NCBI GenBank assembly: GCA_024693135.1
Contig: JAILLN010000018.1
Coordinates: forward strand, 1 to 41,417
Length of the DNA stretch: 41,417 nt
Direction: 5' to 3'
Origin: Lachnospiraceae bacterium
GTDB lineage: Bacteria > Bacillota > Clostridia > Lachnospirales > Lachnospiraceae
The notes under the pieces were generated by a model, which was not told where the DNA came from, did not search any database, and worked only from the letters and a program-made list of their open reading frames with translations. Positions 17,124-26,337 of this stretch are shown one piece after another. Every line of letters begins with the position of its first letter. The first letter of the stretch is position 1. Made by a program: the position numbers and the translations under genes.

Positions 17124-17795
17124 ATGGGTCAGAAAGTTAATCCCCACGGCCTGAGAGTCGGGATCATCAATGACTGGGATTCCAGGTGGTATGCTTCCGA
17201 GGGGGAGTTTGCGGATAACCTGGTTGAAGACTACAACATCAGGAAATTCCTGAAGAAGGAGCTTTACAACGCAGGGGTTTCCAAGATTGAGATTGAAAGG
17301 GCGGCAGGCAGGGTCAAGGTCATCGTGTTTGCGGCCAAGGTCGGCGTCATCGTCGGCAAGAACGGATCCGAGATCGAAAAGACCAAAAAGAAGCTCCAGA
17401 AATACACGAACCAGAGCTTGATGCTGGAGGTCATGGAGGTCAAGAGGCCGGACAAGGATGCCCAGCTGGTGGCCGAGAATATCGCAGAGCAGCTGGAGAG
17501 GCGTATCTCCTTCAGGCGTGCCATGAAATCCTGCATGCAGAGGACGCTGAAGAGCGGTGCCAAGGGCATCAAGACCAGCGTTTCCGGCCGCCTTGGAGGC
17601 GCGGACATGGCCAGGACGGAGTTCTACTCCGAGGGCACCATCCCGCTTCAGACCCTGAGGGCGGATATCGATTACGGCTTTGCAGAAGCCAATACCACCT
17701 ACGGCAAGGTAGGCGTGAAGGTCTGGATTTACAAGGACGAGATCCTCAAAGGCAAGAATTCGTCCGACAGGCCCGACAGAGAAGGGGGGCGATAA
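17124..17795 (+). CDS. rpsC: 30S ribosomal protein S3
   Basis: S3 lies at the mRNA entry site of the 30S and has helicase activity with S4 and S5. It starts [20 protein letters not shown], has the KH motif around [14 protein letters not shown] (about residues 73-86) and the C-terminal domain [20 protein letters not shown] with [13 protein letters not shown]. The 223-residue length is normal. AAAGGAG precedes ATG 17124. Confidence 0.97.
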   Translation: MGQKVNPHGLRVGIINDWDSRWYASEGEFADNLVEDYNIRKFLKKELYNAGVSKIEIERAAGRVKVIVFAAKVGVIVGKNGSEIEKTKKKLQKYTNQSLMLEVMEVKRPDKDAQLVAENIAEQLERRISFRRAMKSCMQRTLKSGAKGIKTSVSGRLGGADMARTEFYSEGTIPLQTLRADIDYGFAEANTTYGKVGVKVWIYKDEILKGKNSSDRPDREGGR

Positions 17796-17798
17796 GTC

Positions 17799-18293
17799 AT
17801 GTTGATGCCAAAGAGAGTGAAGCACCGCAAGCAGATGCGCGGTACCATGAAGGGCAAGGCAAACAGGGGCAATACCATTACATACGGTGAGTACGGCATC
17901 GTCGCTACCGAGCCCTGCTGGGTCAAGTCTAATCAGATCGAGGCGGCCCGTGTCGCCATGACCCGTTACGTGAAGCGTGGCGGCAAGGTTTGGATCAAGA
18001 TCTTCCCGGACAAGCCGGTAACCGCAAAGCCGGCCGAGACCAGGATGGGTTCCGGAAAGGGAGCGCTTGAGTACTGGGTAGCCGTGGTAAAGCCCGGCCG
18101 CGTGATGTTTGAGATCGCGGGCGTGCCGGAGGAAACAGCAAAGGAAGCCTTAAGGCTTGCCACCCATAAGCTGCCCTGCAAGTGCAAGATCATGTCCAAG
18201 GCAGATCTGGATGCCATCGTGAGGGAGAAGCAGGGGCTTCCTGCATTGCCCAAGACCGAGGCGAAGGCTACGGAAGGCGGTGAAACAGAATGA
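17799..18293 (+). CDS. rplP: 50S ribosomal protein L16, with C-terminal tail
   Basis: L16 organises the A-site tRNA region of the 50[40 protein letters not shown]-like [17 protein letters not shown] and the [17 protein letters not shown] segment are conserved. It has 164 residues against the usual ~140; the extra part is a low-complexity acidic tail ending [16 protein letters not shown] 17799 follows AAGGGGGGCG; an in-frame ATG two codons later is possible. The stop overlaps the rpmC start (ATGA). Confidence 0.95.
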   Translation: MLMPKRVKHRKQMRGTMKGKANRGNTITYGEYGIVATEPCWVKSNQIEAARVAMTRYVKRGGKVWIKIFPDKPVTAKPAETRMGSGKGALEYWVAVVKPGRVMFEIAGVPEETAKEALRLATHKLPCKCKIMSKADLDAIVREKQGLPALPKTEAKATEGGETE

Positions 18294-18490
18294 AAAAAGA
18301 TAAATTCCTGACGGACTTAAGGTCAAAGAATGCCGAGGAGCTGAAGGATGAGCTTACGGCGGCAAAGAAGGAGCTTTTCAACTTGAGGTTCCAGAACGCA
18401 ACCAACCAGCTGGACAATACGGGCAGGATCAGGGAAGTCAGAAAGAATATAGCCAGGATACAGACGATCATGACGGAGAAGGATAGGTAA
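18290..18490 (+). CDS. rpmC: 50S ribosomal protein L29
   Basis: L29 is a small helical protein near the exit tunnel beside L23. The 66 residues contain the family pattern: [20 protein letters not shown] followed by [15 protein letters not shown]. Translation is probably coupled to rplP through the ATGA overlap. Confidence 0.95.
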   Translation: MKKDKFLTDLRSKNAEELKDELTAAKKELFNLRFQNATNQLDNTGRIREVRKNIARIQTIMTEKDR

Positions 18491-18509
18491 GTTTGAAAGG
18501 AGAGACGCT

Positions 18510-18773
18510 TTGGAAGGCAAAGAACGTAATTTGAGAAAAACACGTACCGGCAAGGTCTTGAGCAACAAGATGGATAAAACGATCACCGTTGCGGTAGAGG
18601 ATCATGTCAGGCATCCCCTCTACAAGAAGATCGTCAAGCGTACCTACAAGCTCCATGCCCATGATGAGAAGAATGAGTGCAACATCGGCGATACCGTGAA
18701 GGTCATGGAGACGAGGCCGCTTTCCAAGACGAAACGCTGGAGGCTGGTGGAAATCGTAGAGAGGGCAAAGTAA
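18510..18773 (+). CDS. rpsQ: 30S ribosomal protein S17 (TTG start)
   Basis: S17 is a primary 16S rRNA-binding OB-fold protein. [35 protein letters not shown] and the [17 protein letters not shown]-terminus are typical, 87 residues in all. The first in-frame ATG would remove conserved sequence, and TTG 18510 has AAAGGAGAG at a suitable distance (about 18496-18504), so TTG is the start. Confidence 0.95.
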   Translation: MEGKERNLRKTRTGKVLSNKMDKTITVAVEDHVRHPLYKKIVKRTYKLHAHDEKNECNIGDTVKVMETRPLSKTKRWRLVEIVERAK

Positions 18774-18812
18774 TCTGGCTTAGCCCGAGCAGAGTTTATA
18801 GAGGAGGAAGAC

Positions 18813-19181
18813 ATGGTTCAGCAGGAAACAAGGCTCAAGGTCGCTGACAATACCGGCGCAAAGGAGATCCTCTGCATCCGGGTCATGGGCGGCTCGATGA
18901 GAAGATATGCGGGGGTCGGCGACATCATCACCGCAACCGTTAAAGATGCGACACCCGGAGGAGCGGTGAAGAAGGGCGACATCGTAAAGGCAGTGGTAGT
19001 CCGCACGGTCAAGAGCATACGCCGCAAGGACGGCTCCTACATCCGCTTCGATGAGAATGCCGCCGTCCTGATCAAGGAAGACAATACCCCCCGGGGAACC
19101 CGTATATTCGGGCCTGTGGCCAGGGAGCTCCGTGACAGGCAGTTCATGAAGATCGTGTCACTGGCACCGGAAGTTCTGTAA
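18813..19181 (+). CDS. rplN: 50S ribosomal protein L14
   Basis: L14 lies at the subunit interface and is the site where RsfS blocks joining. The 122-residue protein shows [20 protein letters not shown], the conserved core [20 protein letters not shown] with [15 protein letters not shown], and the C-terminal [21 protein letters not shown] precedes ATG 18813. Confidence 0.97.
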   Translation: MVQQETRLKVADNTGAKEILCIRVMGGSMRRYAGVGDIITATVKDATPGGAVKKGDIVKAVVVRTVKSIRRKDGSYIRFDENAAVLIKEDNTPRGTRIFGPVARELRDRQFMKIVSLAPEVL

Positions 19182-19215
19182 GACGGCGCTTCAGCGGAGA
19201 AAGAGAGGATAAACA

Positions 19216-19527
19216 ATGGCTACATGTAAGATTAAAAAAGGCGATACCGTGCAGGTCATCGCAGGCAAGGATAAGGACAAGCAGGGCAAGGTTGTCCGGG
19301 TGGATGCAAAGAAGAGGAGAGTGCTGGTAGAGGGCGTGAACATGCTCACCAAGCACACGAAGCCTTCCGCCGGCAATCCGGACGGCGGGATCGTGCACCA
19401 GGAGGGCATGATCGACCTTTCCAACGTGATGTATGTGCACAACGGAAAACCCACCCGGGTCGGATTCCGGGTAGACGGGGACAGGAAGGTGCGCATCGCG
19501 AAGTCCACGGGCGACGTGATTGACTGA
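19216..19527 (+). CDS. rplX: 50S ribosomal protein L24
   Basis: L24 starts 50S assembly and sits near the tunnel exit. The KOW motif is at the N-terminus ([20 protein letters not shown]), followed by [14 protein letters not shown] and [14 protein letters not shown]. Length 103, normal. AGAGAGGA lies upstream of ATG 19216. Confidence 0.96.
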   Translation: MATCKIKKGDTVQVIAGKDKDKQGKVVRVDAKKRRVLVEGVNMLTKHTKPSAGNPDGGIVHQEGMIDLSNVMYVHNGKPTRVGFRVDGDRKVRIAKSTGDVID

Positions 19528-19547
19528 TCGGTAAGGAGGAAATGAAG

Positions 19548-20099
19548 GTGAGCAGACTCAGAGAAACCTATGAGAATGAAATAAAAGACGCCATGACCAA
19601 AAAATTCGGCTACAAGAACGTCATGGAAGTGCCGAAGCTGGAAAAGATCGTGGTGAACATGGGCGTGGGCGAGGCCAAGGAAGACGTGAAGCTTCTGGAC
19701 TCCGCCGTGGCTGATTTGGAGAGGATCACTGGCCAGCATGCAGTGGTCACCAAGGCCAAGAAGGCTGTGGCGAATTTCAAGATCCGTGCCGGCATGCCCA
19801 TCGGCTGCAAGGTGACGCTCCGCGGCGACAAGATGTATGACTTCCTGGACAGGCTGGTAAACCTGGCGCTGCCCCGAGTCAGGGACTTCCGTGGCGTCAG
19901 CGCCAATTCCTTTGACGGAAGAGGCAATTACGCACTGGGCATCAGGGAACAGATCATCTTCCCCGAGATCGACTACGACAAGATCGACAAGGTCAGGGGC
20001 ATGGATGTCATCGTGGTGACCACCGCAAAGACCGACGAAGAGGCGAGGGAACTCTTAAGGCTTTTCAATATGCCGTTTGAAAAGCAGGAAACCGTGTAA
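19548..20099 (+). CDS. rplE: 50S ribosomal protein L5 (GTG start preferred)
   Basis: L5 binds 5S rRNA and contacts P-site tRNA. Family segments: [58 protein letters not shown] and [20 protein letters not shown]. An ATG two codons earlier (19542) lies only two bases after AAGGAGG (19533-19539), too close for initiation; GTG 19548 has an eight-base spacing, so I use it, giving 183 residues beginning (M)[11 protein letters not shown]. Confidence 0.93.
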   Translation: MSRLRETYENEIKDAMTKKFGYKNVMEVPKLEKIVVNMGVGEAKEDVKLLDSAVADLERITGQHAVVTKAKKAVANFKIRAGMPIGCKVTLRGDKMYDFLDRLVNLALPRVRDFRGVSANSFDGRGNYALGIREQIIFPEIDYDKIDKVRGMDVIVVTTAKTDEEARELLRLFNMPFEKQETV

Positions 20100-20115
20100 G
20101 AATGGAGGTTATTTC

Positions 20116-20301
20116 ATGGCGAAGTTATCATTGAAGTTAAAACAGCAGCGCAAACCGAAGTTTTCCACCAGGGCGTACACGCGCTGCAGGATCTGCGGGC
20201 GGCCCCATGCAGTCCTCAAGAAATACGGCATCTGCAGGGTGTGCTTCAGGGAGCTGGCTTACAAGGGACAGATTCCCGGCGTAAAGAAAGCATCGTGGTA
20301 A
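20116..20301 (+). CDS. rpsZ: 30S ribosomal protein S14, zinc-binding type
   Basis: The 61-residue short S14 of Gram-positive bacteria. Four cysteines in two CxxC pairs (C24, C27 and C40, C43) form the zinc ribbon that marks this as the zinc-dependent paralogue. ATG 20116 has TGGAGG upstream; the frame is open earlier inside rplE but that part does not belong to S14. Confidence 0.96.
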   Translation: MAKLSLKLKQQRKPKFSTRAYTRCRICGRPHAVLKKYGICRVCFRELAYKGQIPGVKKASW

Positions 20302-20323
20302 AGTACATTAGGAGGTAAAGTTT

Positions 20324-20728
20324 ATGACTACGAATGATCCGATTGCAGATATGCTTACAAGAATCCGTAATGCAAATACTGCAAAACACGATACGGTAGA
20401 GATCCCTGTGTCCAAGATCAAGGTTGCTATCGCGGATATCCTTTTGAACGAAGGATATATCAGGAAATACGAGCTGGTGGAAGGCGAGAACGGCTTCCAG
20501 AATATCCGGGTCAGCCTGAAGTATGGCGACAACAAGCGCGAGAAGGTGCTGACCGGCCTAAAGAGGATTTCCAAGCCGGGCCTTCGGGTCTATGCTGGCA
20601 AGGATGAGATCCCCAGAGTGCTTGGCGGACTCGGCGTAGCGATCATCTCCACCAACAATGGTGTGGTGACCGACAAGAAGGCAAGGGAACTGGGCGTCGG
20701 CGGCGAAGTGCTGGCGTTTATATGGTAA
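20324..20728 (+). CDS. rpsH: 30S ribosomal protein S8
   Basis: S8 is a primary binder of 16S rRNA and in E. coli represses the spc operon. The N-terminus [16 protein letters not shown] and C-terminal [20 protein letters not shown] with the final AFIW are diagnostic. Length 134, normal. TAGGAGGT precedes ATG 20324. Confidence 0.97.
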   Translation: MTTNDPIADMLTRIRNANTAKHDTVEIPVSKIKVAIADILLNEGYIRKYELVEGENGFQNIRVSLKYGDNKREKVLTGLKRISKPGLRVYAGKDEIPRVLGGLGVAIISTNNGVVTDKKARELGVGGEVLAFIW

Positions 20729-20755
20729 TGGCTTAGAGAATTAGGAGGTGCGGGC

Positions 20756-21295
20756 ATGTCACGAATCGGAATGAAGCCTATCGCGATACCTGCCGGAGTG
20801 ACGGTGGATATCGCAGAAAATAACAAAGTGACGGTAAAAGGAGCGAAGGGAGAGCTTTCAAGGGTGCTCCCCCAGAAGATGATCATTAAGCAGGAAAACG
20901 GGGTCGTCACCGTGGAGCGTCCCAATGACCTGAAGGAAATGAAGGCGCTGCACGGGCTTACCAGGACCCTGATCAACAATATGGTGATCGGGGTGACGGA
21001 GGGCTACAGCAAGACCCTGGAGATCAACGGCGTAGGCTACAGGGCGGCGAAGGAAGGCAAGAACCTGAACCTGAGCCTGGGCTATTCCCATCCGGTGGTC
21101 ATGGAGGATCCGGAAGGCATCGAGACCAAGGTAGAAGACAATAAGATCATCGTCAGCGGAATCGATAAGGAAAAGGTAGGCCAGTATGCGGCCATTATCA
21201 GGGAAAAGAGGCCCCCGGAGCCTTATAAGGGCAAGGGGATTAAATATAGCACGGAAGTCATCCGCCGCAAGGTGGGCAAGACAGGCAAGAAGTAA
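20756..21295 (+). CDS. rplF: 50S ribosomal protein L6
   Basis: L6 is near the sarcin-ricin loop and the factor-binding site. [39 protein letters not shown] with the [10 protein letters not shown] repeat junction, and the C-terminal [20 protein letters not shown] are characteristic. Length 179, normal. TTAGGAGGT precedes ATG 20756. Confidence 0.97.
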   Translation: MSRIGMKPIAIPAGVTVDIAENNKVTVKGAKGELSRVLPQKMIIKQENGVVTVERPNDLKEMKALHGLTRTLINNMVIGVTEGYSKTLEINGVGYRAAKEGKNLNLSLGYSHPVVMEDPEGIETKVEDNKIIVSGIDKEKVGQYAAIIREKRPPEPYKGKGIKYSTEVIRRKVGKTGKK

Positions 21296-21310
21296 TTTGG
21301 GGAGGTTAGC

Positions 21311-21679
21311 ATGATCAAGAAAAAGGCAAGGTCAAAAGTCAGGGAAAAGAAACACTTGAGGATCCGCAACCGTTTCAGCGGTACGGCGGAGCGTCCCCGT
21401 CTGTCAGTCTTCCGCAGCAATAGCCATATGTATGCACAGATCGTGGACGACGTAGCGGGCACCACCCTGGCATCCGCATCCACAGTGGAGAAGGAGATCC
21501 GCTCCCAGCTTAAATATACAGACAATGTGGAAGCGGCGGCGTACGTAGGCAAGGTGATCGGGCAGAGAGCCATCGAAAAGGGCATCAAGGAAGTGGTCTT
21601 TGACCGTGGCGGCTTCATATATCACGGGAAGGTCCAGGCTCTTGCAGACGGCGCAAGAGAAGCGGGACTGGTATTCTAA
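21311..21679 (+). CDS. rplR: 50S ribosomal protein L18
   Basis: L18 binds 5S rRNA with L5. [20 protein letters not shown] and the C-terminal [20 protein letters not shown] are family landmarks; 122 residues is normal. GGGGAGG precedes ATG 21311. Confidence 0.97.
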   Translation: MIKKKARSKVREKKHLRIRNRFSGTAERPRLSVFRSNSHMYAQIVDDVAGTTLASASTVEKEIRSQLKYTDNVEAAAYVGKVIGQRAIEKGIKEVVFDRGGFIYHGKVQALADGAREAGLVF

Positions 21680-21689
21680 AGGAGGAAAT

Positions 21690-22196
21690 ATGGAATTCAC
21701 CAAAACACAGAACGATGACGGGATGATGGATAAGGTCGTTACGATCAAGCGGGTCACCAAGGTGGTGAAGGGTGGTCGTAACATGCGGTTTTCTGCTCTT
21801 GTAGTTGTGGGCGACGGTGCCGGACGTGTGGGCGTAGGCCTGGGCAAGGCCACAGAAATACCGGAAGCTATCCGCAAGGGCAAGGAAGATGCCGTGAAGC
21901 ATATGATAGATGTGGCGCTGGATGAGAATTCCTCCGTGACGCATGACTTCATCGGGAAGTTCGGCGGGGCGCAGATCCTGCTGAAGAGGGCACCGGAAGG
22001 TACCGGTATCATCGCAGGCGGCCCGGCTCGTATCGTCTGCGAGCTTTCAGGGATCCGCAACATCCGTACCAAGTCCCTGGGCTCCAATAATAAGCAGAAC
22101 GTAGTGCTGGCCACCATCGATGCGCTCAAGCAGATCAAGTCTCCGGAAGAAGTGGCGCGTAAGAGGGGCAAGTCCGTGGATCAGATCCGCGCATAA
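21690..22196 (+). CDS. rpsE: 30S ribosomal protein S5
   Basis: S5 acts in decoding fidelity and mRNA unwinding at the entry site. VVTIKRVTKVVKGGRNMRFS with ALVVVGDGAGRVGVGLGKA is the dsRNA-binding domain; the second domain has GTGIIAGGPARIVCELSGIR. The frame stays open into rplR back to 21600, but ATG 21690 follows AAAGGAGGAA and gives the standard 168-residue protein. Confidence 0.96.
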   Translation: MEFTKTQNDDGMMDKVVTIKRVTKVVKGGRNMRFSALVVVGDGAGRVGVGLGKATEIPEAIRKGKEDAVKHMIDVALDENSSVTHDFIGKFGGAQILLKRAPEGTGIIAGGPARIVCELSGIRNIRTKSLGSNNKQNVVLATIDALKQIKSPEEVARKRGKSVDQIRA

Positions 22197-22214
22197 CGGA
22201 AGAGGGAAGGAGCA

Positions 22215-22245
22215 GGATATCGTATTTTAACGGGTTACGGTATCC
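22215..22245 (+). other. Hairpin in the rpsE-rpmD spacer
   Basis: GGATATCGTA (22215-22224) and TACGGTATCC (22236-22245) form a ten-base stem with one T-G wobble and an 11-base loop, in the 102-base gap before rpmD. It has no T-run. Confidence 0.5.
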
Positions 22246-22298
22246 GCATCCGACCGGTGTGAGTCAGGTACAAAAGGCGTTTATAGAGGAGAATAATC

Positions 22299-22481
22299 AT
22301 GGGTAAGTTAAAAATCACGTTGAAGAAGTCCACCATCGGCGCGATCCCGAAGCATAAGAAGACGGTAGCGGCCCTTGGGCTTCACAAGACCAACAGCACC
22401 GTGGAGCAGGACGACAATCCCGCCATCCGCGGCATGATCAAGCAGGTAAGTCATCTGCTTCAGGTAGAGGAGATCCAGTAA
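22299..22481 (+). CDS. rpmD: 50S ribosomal protein L30
   Basis: The 60-residue bacterial L30: [20 protein letters not shown] followed by [20 protein letters not shown], ending in a short helix ([14 protein letters not shown]). AGAGGAG precedes ATG 22299. It is separated from rpsE by a spacer with a hairpin and from rplO by 76 bases holding the palindrome TAAGCGAGTCGCTTA (22507-22521). Confidence 0.96.
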   Translation: MGKLKITLKKSTIGAIPKHKKTVAALGLHKTNSTVEQDDNPAIRGMIKQVSHLLQVEEIQ

Positions 22482-22557
22482 GGCTCCCAAAGGCACCGGA
22501 AAATCATAAGCGAGTCGCTTAAATGCGGCGCATAGCGAAGGATGGAGGAAAGAAAGA

Positions 22558-23001
22558 ATGGAATTAGGAAATCTTAGTCCGGCAAAGGGTTCAACCCATA
22601 GTGCAAACTTCAGGAAGGGACGTGGACACGGATCAGGCAACGGCAAGACTGCAGGCTACGGCCATAAAGGACAGAAGGCCAGGTCCGGGGCTCCCAGGAT
22701 CGGCTTCGAAGGCGGACAGATGCCCCTTTACAGGCGCATCCCCAAGAGAGGCTTCAAAAACATCAATTCCAAGAAGATCGTCACGCTGAATGTCAGCCAG
22801 CTGGATAAGTATTACAATGACGGCGATACCGTACAGCCGGAGGATCTGATCGAAAGAAAGATCATCCATGATACCTATGACGGCCTCAAGATCCTCGGAA
22901 ACGGGGAGATTACCAAGAAGCTTACGGTAAAGGCACATGCATTTTCGGCGTCAGCAAAGGAAAAGATTGAAGCGGCCGGTGGGAAAGCCGAGGTGATCTA
23001 A
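22558..23001 (+). CDS. rplO: 50S ribosomal protein L15
   Basis: L15 binds late in 50S assembly. [20 protein letters not shown] followed by [18 protein letters not shown] and [18 protein letters not shown] are highly conserved. Length 147, normal. ATGGAGGAAAG precedes ATG 22558. The stop TAA shares its last base with the secY ATG. Confidence 0.96.
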   Translation: MELGNLSPAKGSTHSANFRKGRGHGSGNGKTAGYGHKGQKARSGAPRIGFEGGQMPLYRRIPKRGFKNINSKKIVTLNVSQLDKYYNDGDTVQPEDLIERKIIHDTYDGLKILGNGEITKKLTVKAHAFSASAKEKIEAAGGKAEVI

Positions 23002-24317
23002 TGTTTGAGACAGTACGCAATGCATTCAAGGTCAAGGAGATCCGGATCCGGCTCATTTTCACGCTCTGCATGCTGGTACTGGTCCGTCTTGGATGTGAAC
23101 TTCCGATACCCGGTTTCAACCGGTACTATTTCCAGCAGTGGTTTTCCCAGCTGACTGGAGATTCCTTTAACTTCTTCAATGCATTCACCGGCGGCTCCTT
23201 CGAGAACATGTCGCTGTTTGCCTTGAATATTACCCCCTATATCACATCCTCCATCATCGTGCAGCTCCTTACCATCGCGATCCCTGCGCTGGAAGAGATG
23301 CAGCGGGAAGGAGAAGAAGGGCGTAAGAAGCTGGTGTCCATCACCAGATATCTGACCGTAGGACTGGCTCTGATCGAGTCCACCGCCATGGCCATCGGCT
23401 TTGGCCGGCAGGGTCTTCTGGATCAGTTCAACGCCCTGTATGTGATCATGATCATCTGTGCGCTGACGGCAGGCTCCGCCTTCCTGATGTGGATCGGCGA
23501 GCAGATCACGGAGCATGGAGTGGGAAACGGCATTTCCATCGTCCTGACCATCAATATCATCTCCAGGCTTCCGGATGACCTGACCGGCCTGTATCAGCAG
23601 TTTGTGGCAGAAAAGCCCATCGCTTTTGCCATCCTGTCGGCTGTCATCATCCTGGCCATCATCCTGGCCACGGTGGTGCTTACCATCCTGCTCAATGACG
23701 CAGAGCGCAGGATTCCCGTACAGTATGCCAAGAAAATGCAGGGACGGAAGATGCTGGGCGGCAACAGCACCTATATTCCGCTGAAGGTCAATACCGGCGG
23801 CGTGATCCCCATCATCTTTGCCTCCTCGCTGATGCAGTTCCCTGTGGTCATAAGCCAGCTTCTTGGGCGTTCCGGCGGTACCTCCATTTGGGGGCACATT
23901 CTCAGGACGTTAAGCTCCTCCAACTGGTTCAAGGCAGCCACCCCCTGGTATTCCATCGGTGTGGTGATCTATATCGTACTGGTGGTCTTCTTTGCCTACT
24001 TCTATACCTCCATCACCTTCAATCCTCTGGAGGTGGCGGATAATATGAAGAAGCAGGGAGGCTTCATCCCCGGCATCCGTCCGGGCAAGCCCACCAGCGA
24101 ATACCTGACGAAGATCCTGAATTACATCATCTTCATCGGAGCAGTAGGCCTCATCATCGTGGCGATCATCCCCATCTTCTTCAACGGGGTGTTCAATGCA
24201 AGGGTAACCTTCGGCGGCACGTCCCTCATCATCATCGTGGGCGTGATCCTGGAGACCATCAAGCAGGTGGAGTCCCAGATGGTAGTGCGCAACTACAAGG
24301 GATTCCTGAATTCCTGA
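23001..24317 (+). CDS. secY: Protein translocase subunit SecY
   Basis: SecY is the channel of the Sec translocon in the cytoplasmic membrane. The 438-residue protein has the expected ten hydrophobic segments, the first preceded by [22 protein letters not shown]2 region NITPYITSSIIVQLLTIAIP, the cytoplasmic loop ERRIPVQYAKKMQGRKMLGG with STYIPLKVNTGGVIPIIFAS after it, and the C-terminal FGGTSLIIIVGVILETIKQV are family hallmarks. It overlaps rplO by one base, so SecY synthesis is coupled to ribosomal protein synthesis. The stop is followed by a 56-base spacer before adk. Confidence 0.97.
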   Translation: MFETVRNAFKVKEIRIRLIFTLCMLVLVRLGCELPIPGFNRYYFQQWFSQLTGDSFNFFNAFTGGSFENMSLFALNITPYITSSIIVQLLTIAIPALEEMQREGEEGRKKLVSITRYLTVGLALIESTAMAIGFGRQGLLDQFNALYVIMIICALTAGSAFLMWIGEQITEHGVGNGISIVLTINIISRLPDDLTGLYQQFVAEKPIAFAILSAVIILAIILATVVLTILLNDAERRIPVQYAKKMQGRKMLGGNSTYIPLKVNTGGVIPIIFASSLMQFPVVISQLLGRSGGTSIWGHILRTLSSSNWFKAATPWYSIGVVIYIVLVVFFAYFYTSITFNPLEVADNMKKQGGFIPGIRPGKPTSEYLTKILNYIIFIGAVGLIIVAIIPIFFNGVFNARVTFGGTSLIIIVGVILETIKQVESQMVVRNYKGFLNS

Positions 24318-24373
24318 CGGGCTTTGTCCATCAGGCATAAGGTTTTGGCGAAGCCGACAAGGGAGGAATTAGC

Positions 24374-25012
24374 GTGAAGATAATCATGCTGGGAGCGCCT
24401 GGCGCCGGGAAAGGCACGCAGGCCAAGATGATTTCCGAGAAATACGGCATACCCCACATCTCCACGGGAGATATCTTCCGGGCCAATATAAAGGAAGGAA
24501 CCGAGCTGGGGAAGGAAGCAAAGTCCTATATGGACGCGGGCAAGCTGGTACCGGATGAGCTTACCGTCAGGATCCTGCTGGACCGGGTGGCAAAGGAGGA
24601 CTGCAGGGACGGCTATGTCCTGGACGGCTTCCCCCGCACCATCCCCCAGGCAGAGGTGCTGGACGAGGAGCTTAAGAAGAAGGGCGACCAGGTGGATCGT
24701 GCCATCAATGTGGATGTGCCGGATGAGAATATCGTGGGGCGGATGTCCGGAAGGAGGGCCTGCCTGAAGTGCGGGGCCACCTACCATATCGAGCACCTGC
24801 CGCCGAAAAAAGAGGGTATCTGCGATGCCTGCGGAAGCGAGCTGGTATTAAGGGACGACGACAAGCCGGAGACCGTAAAGAAACGGCTTTCCGTATACCA
24901 TGAGCAGACACAGCCCCTGATCGAGTATTATGAGGGCAAGCAGATCCTTTGCACCGTGGACGGCACGAAGGATGCCAGGGAAGTATTTGCCGCAATAGAG
25001 AGGAACCTGTGA
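24374..25012 (+). CDS. adk: Adenylate kinase (GTG start, zinc lid)
   Basis: Adenylate kinase interconverts ATP, AMP and ADP. The P-loop is GAPGAGKGT (residues 7-15), with PHISTGDIFRANI for AMP binding and VLDGFPRTIPQAE. The lid carries two CxxC-type pairs (CLKCGATYH and CDACGSE), so it is the zinc-containing Gram-positive form. Length 212. The start is GTG 24374 with GGGAGG seven bases upstream; no nearer ATG retains the P-loop strand. infA begins three bases after its stop; the methionine aminopeptidase gene that usually separates them is missing. Confidence 0.96.
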   Translation: MKIIMLGAPGAGKGTQAKMISEKYGIPHISTGDIFRANIKEGTELGKEAKSYMDAGKLVPDELTVRILLDRVAKEDCRDGYVLDGFPRTIPQAEVLDEELKKKGDQVDRAINVDVPDENIVGRMSGRRACLKCGATYHIEHLPPKKEGICDACGSELVLRDDDKPETVKKRLSVYHEQTQPLIEYYEGKQILCTVDGTKDAREVFAAIERNL

Positions 25013-25015
25013 GAT

Positions 25016-25234
25016 ATGTCGAAAGCTGATGTCATAGAAATAGAAGGAACCGTGGTCGAAAAGCTGCCCAATGCCATGTTTAAGGTATGCCTGGACAATG
25101 GACATGAGGTGCTGGCACATATCAGCGGGAAGCTCAGGATGAACTTCATCAAGATCCTTCCCGGCGACAAGGTCACCATTGAGCTCTCGACCTACGATCT
25201 CACCAGAGGGCGCATCACCTGGAGGGATAAATAA
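25016..25234 (+). CDS. infA: Translation initiation factor IF-1
   Basis: IF-1 is a 72-residue OB-fold protein that binds the 30S A site. [40 protein letters not shown] and LTRGRITWR are typical. Its start is only three bases after the adk stop, so its ribosome binding site (GAGGAACC-like) lies within adk. Confidence 0.97.
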   Translation: MSKADVIEIEGTVVEKLPNAMFKVCLDNGHEVLAHISGKLRMNFIKILPGDKVTIELSTYDLTRGRITWRDK

Positions 25235-25241
25235 AAAATCC

Positions 25242-25270
25242 TTGAACAAAACAGGCCGTTGTGGTAAGAT
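25242..25270 (+). promoter_or_regulatory. Internal promoter before rpmJ
   Basis: TTGAAC (25242-25247) and TAAGAT (25265-25270) are 17 bases apart, directly after infA in a 102-base gap. It could drive rpmJ-rpsM-rpsK-rpsD-rpoA-rplQ independently of the S10 promoter. Confidence 0.62.
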
Positions 25271-25336
25271 ATTACTCGCCTCGCGTTTTGGAAGGGGCGC
25301 AACAAGAGCATTTGCAGGATAGAAAGAGGTGCTGAC

Positions 25337-25450
25337 ATGAAAGTAAGATCATCCGTGAAACCGATCTGCGATAAGTGCAAGATCGTAAAGCGCAAGGGAA
25401 AGATCCGCGTGATCTGCGAAAATCCCAAGCATAAGCAGGTACAGGGCTGA
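25337..25450 (+). CDS. rpmJ: 50S ribosomal protein L36, zinc-binding
   Basis: A 37-residue protein, [17 protein letters not shown] at the start and ending KHKQVQG. The zinc ligands C11, C14, C27 and H32 are all present. ATG 25337 follows AAGAGGTG. It sits in its usual place between infA and rpsM. Confidence 0.96.
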   Translation: MKVRSSVKPICDKCKIVKRKGKIRVICENPKHKQVQG

Positions 25451-25497
25451 AATAAAGCCTTTGGATAATTATTGAGGAAAGGAGGTTCATGCTCACA

Positions 25498-25866
25498 ATG
25501 GCTCGAATCGCTGGTGTTGATTTACCTAGGGACAAGAGAGTGGAGATCGGCCTGACATACATCTATGGCATTGGCCGTTCCAGCTCTAACCGCATCCTGA
25601 AGGATGCAGGCGTTAATCCCGATACCAGGGTCAGGGACCTTACGGAGGAGGAAGTATCCAAGATCCGTGACGTCATCGAAAAGACCCAGGTCATCGAGGG
25701 CGATCTCAGAAGAGAGACCGCGATGAATATCAAGCGCCTTACGGAGATCGGCTGTTACAGAGGCATCCGGCATCGGAAGGGCTTGCCCTGCCGTGGCCAG
25801 AATACCAAGACAAATGCCAGGACCTGCAAGGGTCCCCGCAGGACAGTCGCAAATAAGAAAAAGTAA
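25498..25866 (+). CDS. rpsM: 30S ribosomal protein S13
   Basis: S13 is in the 30S head and contacts P-site tRNA and L5. [20 protein letters not shown], the helix-hairpin-helix region [14 protein letters not shown], and [20 protein letters not shown] are conserved; 122 residues. An upstream ATG (25489) lies only three bases after AAGGAGG (25479-25485); ATG 25498 gives the conserved N-terminus at a 12-base spacing and is preferred. Confidence 0.96.
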   Translation: MARIAGVDLPRDKRVEIGLTYIYGIGRSSSNRILKDAGVNPDTRVRDLTEEEVSKIRDVIEKTQVIEGDLRRETAMNIKRLTEIGCYRGIRHRKGLPCRGQNTKTNARTCKGPRRTVANKKK

Positions 25867-25914
25867 CAGGGAACTTATAAATGCAGCAGAATGTAAAAAG
25901 GTAGGTTAGTTTTC

Positions 25915-26319
25915 ATGGCTGGAAATAATAAGGCAGGCGCGAAGAAAACAACAAAAAAGCGCGTCAAAAAAAACGTTGAACACGGACAGGCACATATTCA
26001 GTCTTCCTTCAACAATACCATTGTTACACTGACGGATGCTGAAGGAAATGCCCTTTCATGGGCAAGTGCCGGAGGTCTGGGATTTAGAGGTTCAAGGAAA
26101 TCTACCCCATACGCGGCGCAGATGGCTGCCGAGACGGCCACCAAAGCGGCGCTGGTGCATGGGCTGAAATCTGTTGATGTTATGGTCAAGGGCCCCGGTT
26201 CTGGTCGAGAGGCCGCCATCCGGGCGCTGGCAGCGGCCGGCCTGGAAGTCACGAGCATCAAGGACGTGACGCCGGTACCCCATAACGGATGTCGTCCGCC
26301 GAAACGCAGAAGAGTTTGA
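25915..26319 (+). CDS. rpsK: 30S ribosomal protein S11
   Basis: S11 lies on the 30S platform near the mRNA exit. After a basic N-terminus ([20 protein letters not shown]) come [38 protein letters not shown] and the C-terminal [18 protein letters not shown]. Length 134, normal. Confidence 0.97.
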   Translation: MAGNNKAGAKKTTKKRVKKNVEHGQAHIQSSFNNTIVTLTDAEGNALSWASAGGLGFRGSRKSTPYAAQMAAETATKAALVHGLKSVDVMVKGPGSGREAAIRALAAAGLEVTSIKDVTPVPHNGCRPPKRRRV

Positions 26320-26337
26320 CGAGGAGGAGAAAAACAG

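Noticed and set aside
21600..21689. Longer rpsE start inside rplR
   Set aside because: The extra 30 residues do not match S5, and AAAGGAGG directly precedes ATG 21690.
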